The translations under genes and the position numbers were made by a program. Of a DNA stretch of 64,000 nt, positions 40,273 through 49,536 are shown piece by piece. Source of the stretch: SIG607 sp045605385 (GTDB taxonomy: Bacteria > Bacillota > Clostridia > Oscillospirales > Acutalibacteraceae); assembly GCA_045605385.1 (NCBI GenBank), contig JAZUPW010000008.1:1-64000 (forward strand). Direction: 5' to 3'. Numbering within the stretch: position 1 is the stretch's first letter; each line of letters begins with the position of its first letter. Under the pieces are notes generated by a model, which did no database searches, had not been told where the DNA came from, and saw only the letters and a program-made list of their open reading frames with translations.

Positions 40273-43200
40273 ATGCAAAAAACAAAAAAACTTTTGGCAT
40301 TAGTATTAAGCATTGCTTTAATTCTTAGTTGCTGTCCTGTTTTTTTAGCATCGGCTGAAGAAACAACACAGTTTACTTATGCAAGCAAACTTGATGCTGT
40401 AGTCGGCAATGATATTATAAATCACGACTACTCGGCTATGACCGAATTGCCCGCTGAAATCACAGGTTCAGCAAGTCTTTCTGCTACAGCAGCGTTAGAC
40501 GGCGAAAAAACTTTAACTTTCGCTAACTGGTGGAAAGGCGACGGTGCTGACGCAACTATTGAAATTGGCAGAGAAAACTTTGCCGCAAGAATAACAATGG
40601 TTGTAGACAACGTACAGACACAAAGAATTGGCGGTACTTTTTCTTTCAGTACTGTTGGTAAAAATGAAAACGATGTTGATACCGTGGCTTCTTACATAAG
40701 AATTGCTTTACCCGACAGAGACGCAGGCGCTCCTTTTCCGGGTAACGTTATTTATTACAATGAAGGTGCTGAGTATCAATTCACAAACGTATCGGGTGTC
40801 ACCCCCTTTACAACCGACAGCGCTATTGAAACATTAACTTTAGAGATTTATTCATTTAACGGAGTAAACTACTACTGTAAAGAAGACGGCACACTTATAG
40901 GCGCTTCTGCGCACAAAACAGGCGTTACAGGCGCTACCTCAATTAAACTTTCAGGTGAATACGGTCTTACTTACGTTACCGATTTAATTGTTAAAGAATT
41001 AAACGTAACTTTGCCCGAAGACTTATTTGAAAACGAAAAACTTCCCGAAGTAAGCGGCTTTGCAACAGGCGAAGATATTGCAAACTTTGATTTTTCCAAA
41101 TTACAAGCTGGAACAACCCCCGAAGGTTGGACATTTAGTTCTTCAAGCATTGGTAAAGGCTCTTCTGATACTGCAGGTAAAAACGTTTTACGTCTTAACA
41201 ATACAAGCGGTGTAAGCAGAGCTACCTTTAAACTTCCCAAAAACAACTTTGCAGCACTTATAACCGTTGGTATGGACTACGCTCAGACACTTTCAGGTCA
41301 GGTTAAATTCGGCGTTAACGATGCAAACGGCAACAGTGCCGCTTACTGGTCAATAGGTCTTCCCAAGCGTTCAGCTGAAAACTGGCCGAAAGCAGGTAAG
41401 AGTTGTATACGTAACGGTTCGGCAGATTCAAGCTTTGCTTACCCCGCTACAGGCGATTATGCATTCAGCACCACAGGTTACACAACCGTAGATATGATTA
41501 TGTACTTCTACAACGGTTCGTTTACCTTTGTTTGGGGCGACGGCAGATTAGTTTACAGCGTTGATGCCAACCCCGAAGCTGATTTAGAGGGTGAATTAAG
41601 CCTTGTTCTTGAAAACGACTGGGCTGTTGCTTATATCCACAGTTTAAGAATTGTTGATATTGCTCCCTATACTGTTCCCGAACCTTATTATCTTGTTGAC
41701 ACAAGCGGATTTATTGCAGGCGACAAGATTCTTGATTTTGATTTTTCTAAATTCGAAGCAGGAAGCACTCCCGAAGGCTGGACATTTAGTTCTTCAAGCA
41801 TTGGCAAGGGTTCCCTTGATACCGCCGCAAAGAACGTTTTACGTCTTTCCAACACAACAGGTGTATGTAGCGCAATGCTCAACGTTCCTGCCGAAAACTT
41901 TGCCGCAGTAATGACCTTCGGTGTTGACCACAGTCAGACTCTTGCGGGTCAGTTAAAATTCGGTACCTACGGCGTTGTTAACGGCGAAGACAAACTCGGT
42001 TCTTACTGGTCAATAGGTCTTCCTAAGCGTAGTGAAAGCAACTGGCCTAAAGCAGGTAAGAGCTGCGTATACAACAACAACTGGTATTATTATCCGTCAG
42101 AGGGTGATGTTACCTGGGAAGAAGACGGTTATTCTACCATTACTATGGTAATGTACGTATACGAAGGTATGGCTTACTACTATTGGCCCAACGGAACACT
42201 TGTAAAAGAAATTACTCAGGGCGCATCTCTTGAAGGCGGCGCTAAGATTTACTTAGGTAATGACTGGGCTTCTGCTTACGTACACGATTTAAAGGTTTAT
42301 GAAATTATTCCTAACTCATTAAAATCAGATTCTGCTTCTGTTTTACTTGAAAACGGCGCACCCAACCTAAACGTTAACTTTAGTTGGGATAACTCTGCTG
42401 AAGAGATTATTTCAAGCGAAAACTTTGAATTCGGCGCTGTTGTTACAGTAAAAGACGGTTCTGATGCTGAAAACACAACAATAGAAACCGAAAACGCAGA
42501 AATCTGGGCACTTGAAGCAACTAATGCAGGAGAATCTGTACTTAAATTTGCTAATTCCTCTGCTCTTGCTGTTGAAAATGTTGATAAATATGTAAACGTA
42601 AGAACCTTTGTTAAGGAAGGCGACAAGTATTACTACGGCGCCCCCACAACTTACAACATTGCAAAACTCGCTGATATTCTTTACCGTTCTGTAACAAGTG
42701 AAGATGATAAGGCAGTAATTGAAGAATTCTTCAAAGACAGCAAAAACTTCTACGGTAAAGATTCTAAGAAGATTACCTTTACAGTATTCTCTGACTTCCA
42801 CTACAAGCAGGGTATGTACGTATCTTCTATTGCCGATATGAACGAAATTTTTGACCGCGCTAACGCAAGTGGTTCTTCCTTCGTTCTTTCTGCAGGTGAT
42901 ATGACCAACGATATGTTAGGCTCTCCCGAACTTGTAAATGCATTTAAGAATAATAAATACGGCCTTCCTGCCGCCAACGTTTACGGTAACCACGAATTAG
43001 AATCCGGCGGCAACTCTATGGCAGTTGTTACTCCTACCCTTACCAATGCAGATGCTGTTTGGGGTACTGCAGACGGTAAAATGGATGTAAATATTGGTTA
43101 CTTCTACTTCGACGTAGACGGTTTCAGAGTTATCTGTACCGATACCAACTATTCTTGGGATCCCACAAATCAGATCTGGGAACACAGCGAAACTGCAAGT

Positions 43201-44163
43201 TACGGACCTCCTACAGGCAACACAAACGTTAACGCTTTAGGCCCTGTACAATTGGCTTGGCTTGAAGAAGTTCTTTACGATGCAGGCGAAAACAACATTC
43301 CTTGTATTGTAATGAGCCACGCTGCATTAAGAACAGGTTGGAGCGAATTAAGCGCTGATGCTGCTGCCGCAGAAGAAATCTTCAGAAAAGTTAATGCAGA
43401 TTATCCGGGTACTGTTATGATGCATATTGCAGGTCACGCTCACGATGACATTATTGAATATGAAGACGATATAGTTTGGTTCCGCGCTAACGTTACACGT
43501 AACGGTTACTGGAAAGCAGCAGGTACCGACCACTACGGCGAAAACGATACCTTTATGATGGAAACCTACGACGTAGACGGTAACTTCTTAGGCTACGAAG
43601 AAAAGAAATTGAACACCTTAACAGGTGGCAGAAACACTCACTTCTTTGAAGAAGCATTAAGCGCTACCGTAACTATTGATTCTTGCGGTATTATTACCAT
43701 TGACGGTATGGAAACTCCATGGTTAAACGGTGTTGAACCCGACCTTACAGGTATTGACCCGCACATAAGACCGCAGATAAGCAACTATGCAAGTTTTGAT
43801 TGCGCTAACGGTCACGTTTGGGCTGATGAATACGTTATAGACGGCAGTGTTCACTATAAAGAATGTATCCACCCAGAATGTACCATTACCGAAAAGGAAG
43901 AATACGGTTTCTATGGCGAACACGAATACGTAAACGGCGTATGTGTTTGCGGTAAAAAGGATGCCGGAAATATAGAAAACGGTGATATTAACGGTGACAG
44001 CAGTATCAATGCAGCAGACCTTGCTTTACTTAAAAAGATAATTGCAGGTCTTACACCTGTTGACGATGCAGAGGTTGCAAACCCCAACGTTGACGATATT
44101 GCAGGTATACCTAATGCAGCCGACCTTGCTTTACTTAAGAAGATAATTGCTGGTCTTGCATAA
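40273..44163 (+). CDS. secreted metallophosphoesterase with repeated N-terminal domains and C-terminal dockerin
   Basis: 1296 residues. Signal peptide at ~1-28 (KKLLALVLSIALILSCCPVF). Three beta-sandwich-like repeats follow (~40-245, ~255-465, ~475-680), the second and third sharing EGWTFSSSSIGKGS and YWSIGLPKRS. After a linker domain comes a calcineurin-like phosphoesterase (~830-1110) with all ligand motifs: FSDFHYKQG, SAGDMTND, YGNHELESGG, VMSHAALR and IAGHAHDD. The C-terminus (~1235-1296) is a type I dockerin: DINGDSSINAADLALLKK and a second, less perfect repeat ending NAADLALLKKIIAGLA. The dockerin should tether it to a cohesin-bearing scaffold; no cohesin is in the window. Substrate unknown. 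Confidence 0.92.
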   Translation: MQKTKKLLALVLSIALILSCCPVFLASAEETTQFTYASKLDAVVGNDIINHDYSAMTELPAEITGSASLSATAALDGEKTLTFANWWKGDGADATIEIGRENFAARITMVVDNVQTQRIGGTFSFSTVGKNENDVDTVASYIRIALPDRDAGAPFPGNVIYYNEGAEYQFTNVSGVTPFTTDSAIETLTLEIYSFNGVNYYCKEDGTLIGASAHKTGVTGATSIKLSGEYGLTYVTDLIVKELNVTLPEDLFENEKLPEVSGFATGEDIANFDFSKLQAGTTPEGWTFSSSSIGKGSSDTAGKNVLRLNNTSGVSRATFKLPKNNFAALITVGMDYAQTLSGQVKFGVNDANGNSAAYWSIGLPKRSAENWPKAGKSCIRNGSADSSFAYPATGDYAFSTTGYTTVDMIMYFYNGSFTFVWGDGRLVYSVDANPEADLEGELSLVLENDWAVAYIHSLRIVDIAPYTVPEPYYLVDTSGFIAGDKILDFDFSKFEAGSTPEGWTFSSSSIGKGSLDTAAKNVLRLSNTTGVCSAMLNVPAENFAAVMTFGVDHSQTLAGQLKFGTYGVVNGEDKLGSYWSIGLPKRSESNWPKAGKSCVYNNNWYYYPSEGDVTWEEDGYSTITMVMYVYEGMAYYYWPNGTLVKEITQGASLEGGAKIYLGNDWASAYVHDLKVYEIIPNSLKSDSASVLLENGAPNLNVNFSWDNSAEEIISSENFEFGAVVTVKDGSDAENTTIETENAEIWALEATNAGESVLKFANSSALAVENVDKYVNVRTFVKEGDKYYYGAPTTYNIAKLADILYRSVTSEDDKAVIEEFFKDSKNFYGKDSKKITFTVFSDFHYKQGMYVSSIADMNEIFDRANASGSSFVLSAGDMTNDMLGSPELVNAFKNNKYGLPAANVYGNHELESGGNSMAVVTPTLTNADAVWGTADGKMDVNIGYFYFDVDGFRVICTDTNYSWDPTNQIWEHSETASYGPPTGNTNVNALGPVQLAWLEEVLYDAGENNIPCIVMSHAALRTGWSELSADAAAAEEIFRKVNADYPGTVMMHIAGHAHDDIIEYEDDIVWFRANVTRNGYWKAAGTDHYGENDTFMMETYDVDGNFLGYEEKKLNTLTGGRNTHFFEEALSATVTIDSCGIITIDGMETPWLNGVEPDLTGIDPHIRPQISNYASFDCANGHVWADEYVIDGSVHYKECIHPECTITEKEEYGFYGEHEYVNGVCVCGKKDAGNIENGDINGDSSINAADLALLKKIIAGLTPVDDAEVANPNVDDIAGIPNAADLALLKKIIAGLA
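41100..42090 (+). repeat. internal direct repeat in the dockerin protein gene (~660-base period)
   Basis: Sequence from about 41117 (GAAGGTTGGACATTTAGTTC) recurs from about 41778 with few changes, and the AGCAGGTAAGAG segment near 41391 recurs near 42051. The DNA similarity is high enough to suggest fairly recent duplication of one domain. Confidence 0.75.
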
Positions 44164-44180
44164 AATATAGTTTTTTAATT

Positions 44181-44210
44181 GAAAAGCCGACAGCGCGCTG
44201 TCGGCTTTTC
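44181..44210 (+). terminator. rho-independent terminator between the two phosphoesterase genes
   Basis: GAAAAGCCGACAGCG / CGCTGTCGGCTTTTC, a 30-base perfect palindrome. The next gene starts 17 bases later, so it must be expressed by read-through or an internal promoter. Confidence 0.85.
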
Positions 44211-44226
44211 TTGACGAGGTTATATT

Positions 44227-46485
44227 ATGAACAAAAAACTTCTTGCAATACTGCTTTGCACAGTTTTGCTTATTTCTGCGCTTGTTGTAACAGTTGTGTT
44301 TTCAAATACAAGCGGTTCTGAAAAGGTTGTCAAAGTAGAGAACGAAACCTTTATAAAAGGTCCCGTTCTGTTTGAAACCGATTTCAGCGAATACGAAGCA
44401 GGCGCTTCCCTTCCCAAGGGTTACGAAGCAGGTTCTCCGCTTTTTGATTTCGACAGCACGGTAGAGGTTTCTGCAAAAATTGAAAAACAAGGAAAATCAA
44501 AGCAACTTTGCATTTCTTCTGTTGGCAAAGGATATTTTTTAATTCCAAGGGTTGAAACCCAAAATTATATTTTTGAAGCCGAAGTTTTAATTGATACCGA
44601 TAAAAGCGCAACGCTAGGCATTGTAAACGATATGCAAGGCGGTTTAGAATCTGCACACGGCTCTGTTGTGTGCGCTATAAGACTTAATGAAAACAAGTCT
44701 ATATGGAGTTATTATTCTGTTGCAGTTGAAGATTGGGACAGTATTGATGCTGAATCTTTAGGAAATAAATTTGATAATCCTAAGAAAAATGATGTTGTAA
44801 AAATTAAACTTATAAGTTATAATAATAAAAACTTCCTTTATTTGGATAATGTTCTTCTTACAAGTTTTGCGCAGCCAAACCGCGATTTTGACTACGATAA
44901 TATAGGTTTTTACTTATCCGACGCCGCGATTAAAGTAAAAAGCCTTAAAGTCACAGCCGCCTCAAAGTTTGACCTTGCAATAACTAAGACAAAACTTGAC
45001 GTTGACAGTAACGGTGAGTATGCTTTTGTTGACGTACGTGTTGAACTTAGCAAAAATAATGATGTATACAAAACATTATACAGCAACGGTTTTACCGTAG
45101 ATAAAGATTCTCCTGCAAAGTTTGGAATTATAATTTCCAACGAAACTGCAGAAGAAGAACTAACGGTTGATACTAAATCTGACGGTATAAACTTTGCGTT
45201 GTTTAAAAATTTCACAGAAACCGACAGTACTGTTTTATTTAATTACCGTATAGAAAGCATTCCGACTGAAATGCTGAATAAACATTATACACTTCGTGCG
45301 TACTGCGGTGTAGACTCGGCTTATTTCTATTCAGACTCTATTTCCATTTCACCTATCAGAATGGCAAATGATATCTTTATTAATTCCGAGCCCGATAAAA
45401 AGGAGCTTATAAAAAAAGTGTTTAACGATGTAAAAGGTTTCAATTCAACCGGCTTTAAAAGTATTACCTTCGGTTTGTTTTCCGATTTCCACTATAAAGA
45501 AGGTATGTATATTTCTTCTATCGCCGATATGAACTCTATTTTTGAACGCGCTTATAAAAGCAATGCTTCATTTGTTATAAGCGCGGGCGATATGACCAAC
45601 GATATGAAGGGTTCTCCCGAACTTGTAAATGCATTTAAGAATAATAAATACTCTCTTGGCGCTTACAACGTTTACGGCAACCACGAATTGGAATCTGCAG
45701 GTAACACAATGGCTGTTGTTACCCCCACCCTTACTAACGATGAAAACGTAGTATGGGGTACGCAAAGCGGCAAAATAGAAGACGGCAGCATAGGTTATTA
45801 CTATGCCGACCGCGAAGGTTTCAGACTTATATTCCTTGATTCCAACTACTACTACGAAGAGGAAACAGATTCCTGGAATCACAATCCCCCCGCTTATTGG
45901 GGACCTCCTCCCGGCGGAACAAAAATCCAGAGTCTTACCGAACCACAGCTTAATTGGTTGGAAGAAGTATTAATGGATGCCGCCGAAAAGGATATCCCCT
46001 GCATTGTTGCAGCGCATAATACTTTTTCCAGCAAAATATCATCTCCTGCGGGTGATGCCGCAAGGGTTCGTGAAATTTATAAAAAAGCAAACGAAAAGAA
46101 TCCGGGTACCGTTATAATGTCTATTAACGGTCATATACATACCGACTCTAATGCTATGGAAGACGGCGTGTTCTATTTTGATATGAACACCACCAGAAAC
46201 CTTTGGTGGCAACCCGAAGCCGAAATTCATTATACCGATACTCATACATACGAAAAAGAAGTTTACGACGCTTCGGGTAATTACATTGAAACGGTTGAAA
46301 CACCGCTTGAAACACCGCTTTGTTGGTATTCCGATGCGCCCTTAAGCGCTATAGTTACAGTATACGAAAACGGCGTTATTGAAGTTGAAGGCAGTAAAGC
46401 CGATTGGCTTTATGATATAGTGCCAAGAAGAAAATCTGCCAACACAAAACCCGAAGTAACTTCAGGAATATTCAAAACCAACTAA
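44227..46485 (+). CDS. secreted metallophosphoesterase without dockerin
   Basis: 752 residues. Signal peptide or membrane anchor at ~5-27 (LLAILLCTVLLISALVVTVV). One beta-sandwich-like domain (~40-235), a linker domain, then the phosphoesterase from ~410: FSDFHYKEG, SAGDMTND, YGNHELESAG, VAAHNTFS and INGHIHTDS. It is a clear paralogue of the 40273 gene but has one N-terminal domain instead of three and no dockerin, so it should be free or membrane-held. GAGG lies 6-7 bases before the ATG. Confidence 0.9.
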   Translation: MNKKLLAILLCTVLLISALVVTVVFSNTSGSEKVVKVENETFIKGPVLFETDFSEYEAGASLPKGYEAGSPLFDFDSTVEVSAKIEKQGKSKQLCISSVGKGYFLIPRVETQNYIFEAEVLIDTDKSATLGIVNDMQGGLESAHGSVVCAIRLNENKSIWSYYSVAVEDWDSIDAESLGNKFDNPKKNDVVKIKLISYNNKNFLYLDNVLLTSFAQPNRDFDYDNIGFYLSDAAIKVKSLKVTAASKFDLAITKTKLDVDSNGEYAFVDVRVELSKNNDVYKTLYSNGFTVDKDSPAKFGIIISNETAEEELTVDTKSDGINFALFKNFTETDSTVLFNYRIESIPTEMLNKHYTLRAYCGVDSAYFYSDSISISPIRMANDIFINSEPDKKELIKKVFNDVKGFNSTGFKSITFGLFSDFHYKEGMYISSIADMNSIFERAYKSNASFVISAGDMTNDMKGSPELVNAFKNNKYSLGAYNVYGNHELESAGNTMAVVTPTLTNDENVVWGTQSGKIEDGSIGYYYADREGFRLIFLDSNYYYEEETDSWNHNPPAYWGPPPGGTKIQSLTEPQLNWLEEVLMDAAEKDIPCIVAAHNTFSSKISSPAGDAARVREIYKKANEKNPGTVIMSINGHIHTDSNAMEDGVFYFDMNTTRNLWWQPEAEIHYTDTHTYEKEVYDASGNYIETVETPLETPLCWYSDAPLSAIVTVYENGVIEVEGSKADWLYDIVPRRKSANTKPEVTSGIFKTN

Positions 46486-46486
46486 C

Positions 46487-46526
46487 CAAAAAACAGTCTT
46501 TCGTTATGAAAGACTGTTTTTTTATA
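46487..46526. terminator. bidirectional terminator
   Basis: AAAAAACAGTCTTTC / GAAAGACTGTTTTTT with a small loop, between convergent genes. Confidence 0.9.
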
Positions 46527-46956
46527 AAAATTTCCGTATTGTTACAGCTAATTTTTCTTCAATATTTATAAGTTTTTTTGCAATATCTTTTGAAACTTCA
46601 TCTGCCGCTTTATACTCGTTAAGGTATCTGTTTAAAGACTTAACACCCATATTACAACCGTCGGTTATTAAATCCGCAACTGTAGAATCGCTGTCCTCTG
46701 CCATAAGTTTTACGTTAGTCTTTATCCACGACATCGCAGTTGCCATAGCCGCAGGGTCTTTACCTTCGTCTTTATACTTATTAAGTTCGTTTTGTATTTC
46801 GCTGTCTAACTTATCGTGTTCGTCTTTGCATTCGTTAAGCAATTGTTTAAAGTCTTCATTTTTAACGTGGTCTATAACGTCATCAATAGACTTAACACCC
46901 ATTTTTACACCTGCATCGCATTCCCGTAAAAGTTTAATTGTATCCTGTTCAATCAT
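46522..46956 (-). CDS. DUF2383-like, ferritin-fold four-helix protein
   Basis: 144 residues, all-helical. Two similar halves are visible, each with MGVKS (DAGVKMGVKSIDDVIDHV and GCNMGVKSLNRYLNEY), together with CKDEHDKLDSEIQNELNKY. This matches the helical-bundle proteins annotated DUF2383 in Clostridia; some ferritin-like members bind iron, but the required Glu/His set is not obvious here. It is divergent from the oxygen-defence operon, a hint that it may serve in iron or oxidative stress. Confidence 0.7.
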   Translation of the reverse strand: MIEQDTIKLLRECDAGVKMGVKSIDDVIDHVKNEDFKQLLNECKDEHDKLDSEIQNELNKYKDEGKDPAAMATAMSWIKTNVKLMAEDSDSTVADLITDGCNMGVKSLNRYLNEYKAADEVSKDIAKKLINIEEKLAVTIRKFL

Positions 46957-47025
46957 AAAAAACTCTTCCTTTCGCTTTTAGTATTTCAGTTAAAGAAATT
47001 TTTATACGAATTAATAAATATTTAA

Positions 47026-47053
47026 TTGAAAATATAACGATTTATGGTATAAT
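47026..47053 (+). promoter_or_regulatory. promoter of the oxygen-defence operon
   Basis: TTGAAA at 47026-47031, 16-base spacer, TATAAT at 47048-47053 preceded by TGG (extended -10). Confidence 0.65.
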
Positions 47054-47085
47054 AAGGACATAATAATATTTAGCGAGGTGCTTTG

Positions 47086-48873
47086 ATGTTTATAACCGAT
47101 GATATTAAATATATTGGCGTAAACGACCACAAAATTGACCTTTTTGAAGGTCAGTATGTAGTACCAAACGGAATGTCTTATAATTCCTACGTTATTATAG
47201 ACCAAAAAATTGCCGTTATGGACACCGTTGATGCCGCTTTTACACACGAATGGCTTGATAATATAGAAAACGCTCTTGGCGGAAAAAAGCCTGATTATCT
47301 TATAGTTCAGCACATGGAACCCGACCATTCGGCAAATATTGTTAACTTTTTAAAAGCCTACCCAAGCGCAAAAATTGTTTCTTCGGCAAAAGCGTTTAAT
47401 ATGATGCTTAACTTCTTTGGCGATGATTTTTCTGACCGCAGAATTGTTATTGCCGAAGGCGATACTTTAAGCCTTGGCAAACATATACTAAACTTTGTTG
47501 CCGCGCCAATGGTACACTGGCCCGAGGTAATGGTTACTTACGATAGCACCGATAAAGTGCTTTTCTCGGCAGACGGCTTCGGTAAGTTCGGCGCATTGGA
47601 TATAGAAGAAGAATGGGCTTGCGAAGCAAGACGTTACTATATCGGCATTGTTGGAAAATACGGCGCTCAGGTGCAAAATCTGCTAAAGAAAGCCGCAGGA
47701 CTCGATATACAAATTATATGTCCGCTTCACGGCCCCGTATTAAGTGAAAATCTTAGCTATTATTTAAATCTTTATAACACTTGGTCAAGTTATGCTTCCG
47801 AAGAAGAAGGTATTGTTATTGCTTATACTTCGGTTTACGGTAATACTAAAAAAGCAGTAATGCAACTTGCCGAAAAATTAAAAGAAAAAGGTTGTCCTAA
47901 GGTTGTTGTTAATGACCTCGCCCGTGTAGATATGGCAGAGGCTATTGAAGATGCTTTCCGTTACAGTAAGTTAGTTCTTGCTACTACAACGTACAACGCT
48001 GAAATATTCCCCTTTATGCACCAGTTTATTTTAGGTCTTACCGAACGCAACTTCCAGAACCGCACCATTGGTGTTATAGAAAACGGAAGTTGGGCTCCCA
48101 TGGCGGCAAAAATTATGAAAGGAATGTTTGAAAACAGCAAGAATATTACTTTTTGTGATACCACAGTTACAATTAATTCCGCTTTAAACGAAACAAGTGC
48201 CGCTGCGCTTGAACAGTTATCAGATGAACTTTGTAAAGAATACCTTGCTCTTGCGCAAACTGCAAATAAAAACGACCTTACCGCCCTTTTCAATATTGGT
48301 TACGGTTTGTACGTAATTACTTCTAACGACGGTAAGAAAGATAACGGACTTATTGTAAACACCGTTACACAGGTAACAAATACGCCTAACAGAATAGCCG
48401 TTACAATTAATAAAGAAAACTATTCTCACCATATAATAAAACAAACAGGCATTATGAATATTAACTGCTTAAGCGTTGATGCTCCCTTTGCCGTTTTCGA
48501 AAAATTCGGTTTCACAAGCGGAAGAAACACCGATAAGTTTAAAGATTGCACTCCGCTTCGCAGTGATAACGGACTTGTGGTACTTCCGAAACACATTAAT
48601 TCCTTTATGTCTTTAAAGGTTGAACAGTATGTAGATTTAGACACCCACGGTATGTTTATCTGCTCAGTTACCGAAGCAAGGGTAATTTCAGACAAAGAAA
48701 CAATGACCTACACTTATTACCATAATAACGTTAAACCCAAACCCGACACAAAGGGTAAAAAAGGTTATGTTTGTACAATCTGTGGCTATGTTTACGAAGG
48801 CGATACTCTTCCCGATGATTTTATTTGTCCCCTTTGCAAACACGGTGCTGCCGATTTTGAAGAAATTAAATAA
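47086..48873 (+). CDS. multidomain flavodiiron protein (FDP-flavodoxin-flavin reductase-rubredoxin)
   Basis: 595 residues, four domains. The N-terminal lactamase-like diiron domain has QHMEPDHSANIV (HxExDH), MVHWPEVMVTY and CPLHGPVLSE. The FMN-binding flavodoxin domain begins at ~242 (GIVIAYTSVYGNTKK). A flavin-reductase-like domain covers ~398-545 (IGYGLYVITSNDGK). The end is a rubredoxin (~558-595, VCTICGYVYEGDTLPDDF, CPLCKHGA). Such proteins reduce O2 (or NO) to water, and the fused rubredoxin and reductase domains supply electrons. The ATG at 47086 follows GCGAGGTG. First gene of a three-gene operon. Confidence 0.93.
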   Translation: MFITDDIKYIGVNDHKIDLFEGQYVVPNGMSYNSYVIIDQKIAVMDTVDAAFTHEWLDNIENALGGKKPDYLIVQHMEPDHSANIVNFLKAYPSAKIVSSAKAFNMMLNFFGDDFSDRRIVIAEGDTLSLGKHILNFVAAPMVHWPEVMVTYDSTDKVLFSADGFGKFGALDIEEEWACEARRYYIGIVGKYGAQVQNLLKKAAGLDIQIICPLHGPVLSENLSYYLNLYNTWSSYASEEEGIVIAYTSVYGNTKKAVMQLAEKLKEKGCPKVVVNDLARVDMAEAIEDAFRYSKLVLATTTYNAEIFPFMHQFILGLTERNFQNRTIGVIENGSWAPMAAKIMKGMFENSKNITFCDTTVTINSALNETSAAALEQLSDELCKEYLALAQTANKNDLTALFNIGYGLYVITSNDGKKDNGLIVNTVTQVTNTPNRIAVTINKENYSHHIIKQTGIMNINCLSVDAPFAVFEKFGFTSGRNTDKFKDCTPLRSDNGLVVLPKHINSFMSLKVEQYVDLDTHGMFICSVTEARVISDKETMTYTYYHNNVKPKPDTKGKKGYVCTICGYVYEGDTLPDDFICPLCKHGAADFEEIK

Positions 48874-48894
48874 TTTTTAATTGGAGGTATTTTT

Positions 48895-49272
48895 ATGAAC
48901 GAAAGATTTTTTATTTGTGAGCATTGCGGAAACCTTATTGGTATGATTCACGACGCAGGCGTACCTATGATGTGCTGCGGTCAGAAAATGACCAAAATTG
49001 TTCCGGGTACGGTAGATGCAAGTAAAGAAAAGCATATCCCCGTAGTTTCCGTAGAAGACAATACCGTAAAGGTAGTTGTTGGCTCGGTTGAACATCCTAT
49101 GCAAGCCGAACACCATATTGCGTGGGTTTATTTGCAAACAGACAAGGGCGGACAGAGAAAGAATTTAGCAATAGATTCTGCACCTGAAGTTGTATTTGCT
49201 CTTGCCGAAGAAAAACCCGTGGCTGTTTATGCTTACTGTAATCTCCATGGACTTTGGAAAACAGATATTTAA
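48895..49272 (+). CDS. desulfoferrodoxin (2Fe superoxide reductase)
   Basis: 125 residues. N-terminal desulforedoxin site FICEHCG...MMCCGQKM (four Cys, Fe centre I) and the SOR domain with KHIPVV, VEHPMQAEHHI and CNLHGLW (four His and one Cys, Fe centre II). It reduces superoxide to peroxide without making O2. TTGGAGG precedes the ATG. Lies between the flavodiiron and rubredoxin genes, its usual electron donor. Confidence 0.95.
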   Translation: MNERFFICEHCGNLIGMIHDAGVPMMCCGQKMTKIVPGTVDASKEKHIPVVSVEDNTVKVVVGSVEHPMQAEHHIAWVYLQTDKGGQRKNLAIDSAPEVVFALAEEKPVAVYAYCNLHGLWKTDI

Positions 49273-49296
49273 TTTTTAAGAAAAGAGGTAAAAACA

Positions 49297-49452
49297 ATGA
49301 AATACGTATGCGATTTATGCGGTTGGGAATATGATGAAGAACTCGGCGCTCCCGATTTCGGCATTGAACCCGGCACAAAATTTGAAGATTTGCCTGAAGA
49401 CTTTGAATGTCCCCTTTGCGGCGCAGGCAAAGACAGCTTCAGCGAAGCGTAA
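49297..49452 (+). CDS. rubredoxin
   Basis: 51 residues: MKYVCDLCGWEYDEELG at the start and ECPLCGAGKDSFSEA at the end, with the two CxxC pairs that hold one iron. AAAAGAGG precedes the ATG. Its 24-base gap to the superoxide reductase gene and shared terminator show that it belongs to the same operon, where it passes electrons to superoxide reductase and possibly to the flavodiiron protein. Confidence 0.95.
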   Translation: MKYVCDLCGWEYDEELGAPDFGIEPGTKFEDLPEDFECPLCGAGKDSFSEA

Positions 49453-49463
49453 TTAAAGCAAAA

Positions 49464-49503
49464 GCACCCGAAAAGAGAACTAAACTCTTTTCGGGTGTTT
49501 TTT
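49464..49503 (+). terminator. terminator of the oxygen-defence operon
   Basis: CACCCGAAAAGAG (49465-49477) / CTCTTTTCGGGTG (49485-49497) followed by a T run. Confidence 0.92.
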
Positions 49504-49536
49504 GTTAATATATTACTCGCGCAATACAATATTCAC

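Noticed and set aside
41100..42090. CRISPR-like repetition
   Set aside because: The repeats are ~660 bases apart, in frame, and encode protein domains; no short regularly spaced repeats occur in the window.
46990..47040. PerR box upstream of the oxygen-defence operon
   Set aside because: The AT-rich, partly symmetric stretch departs too far from the PerR consensus to claim.
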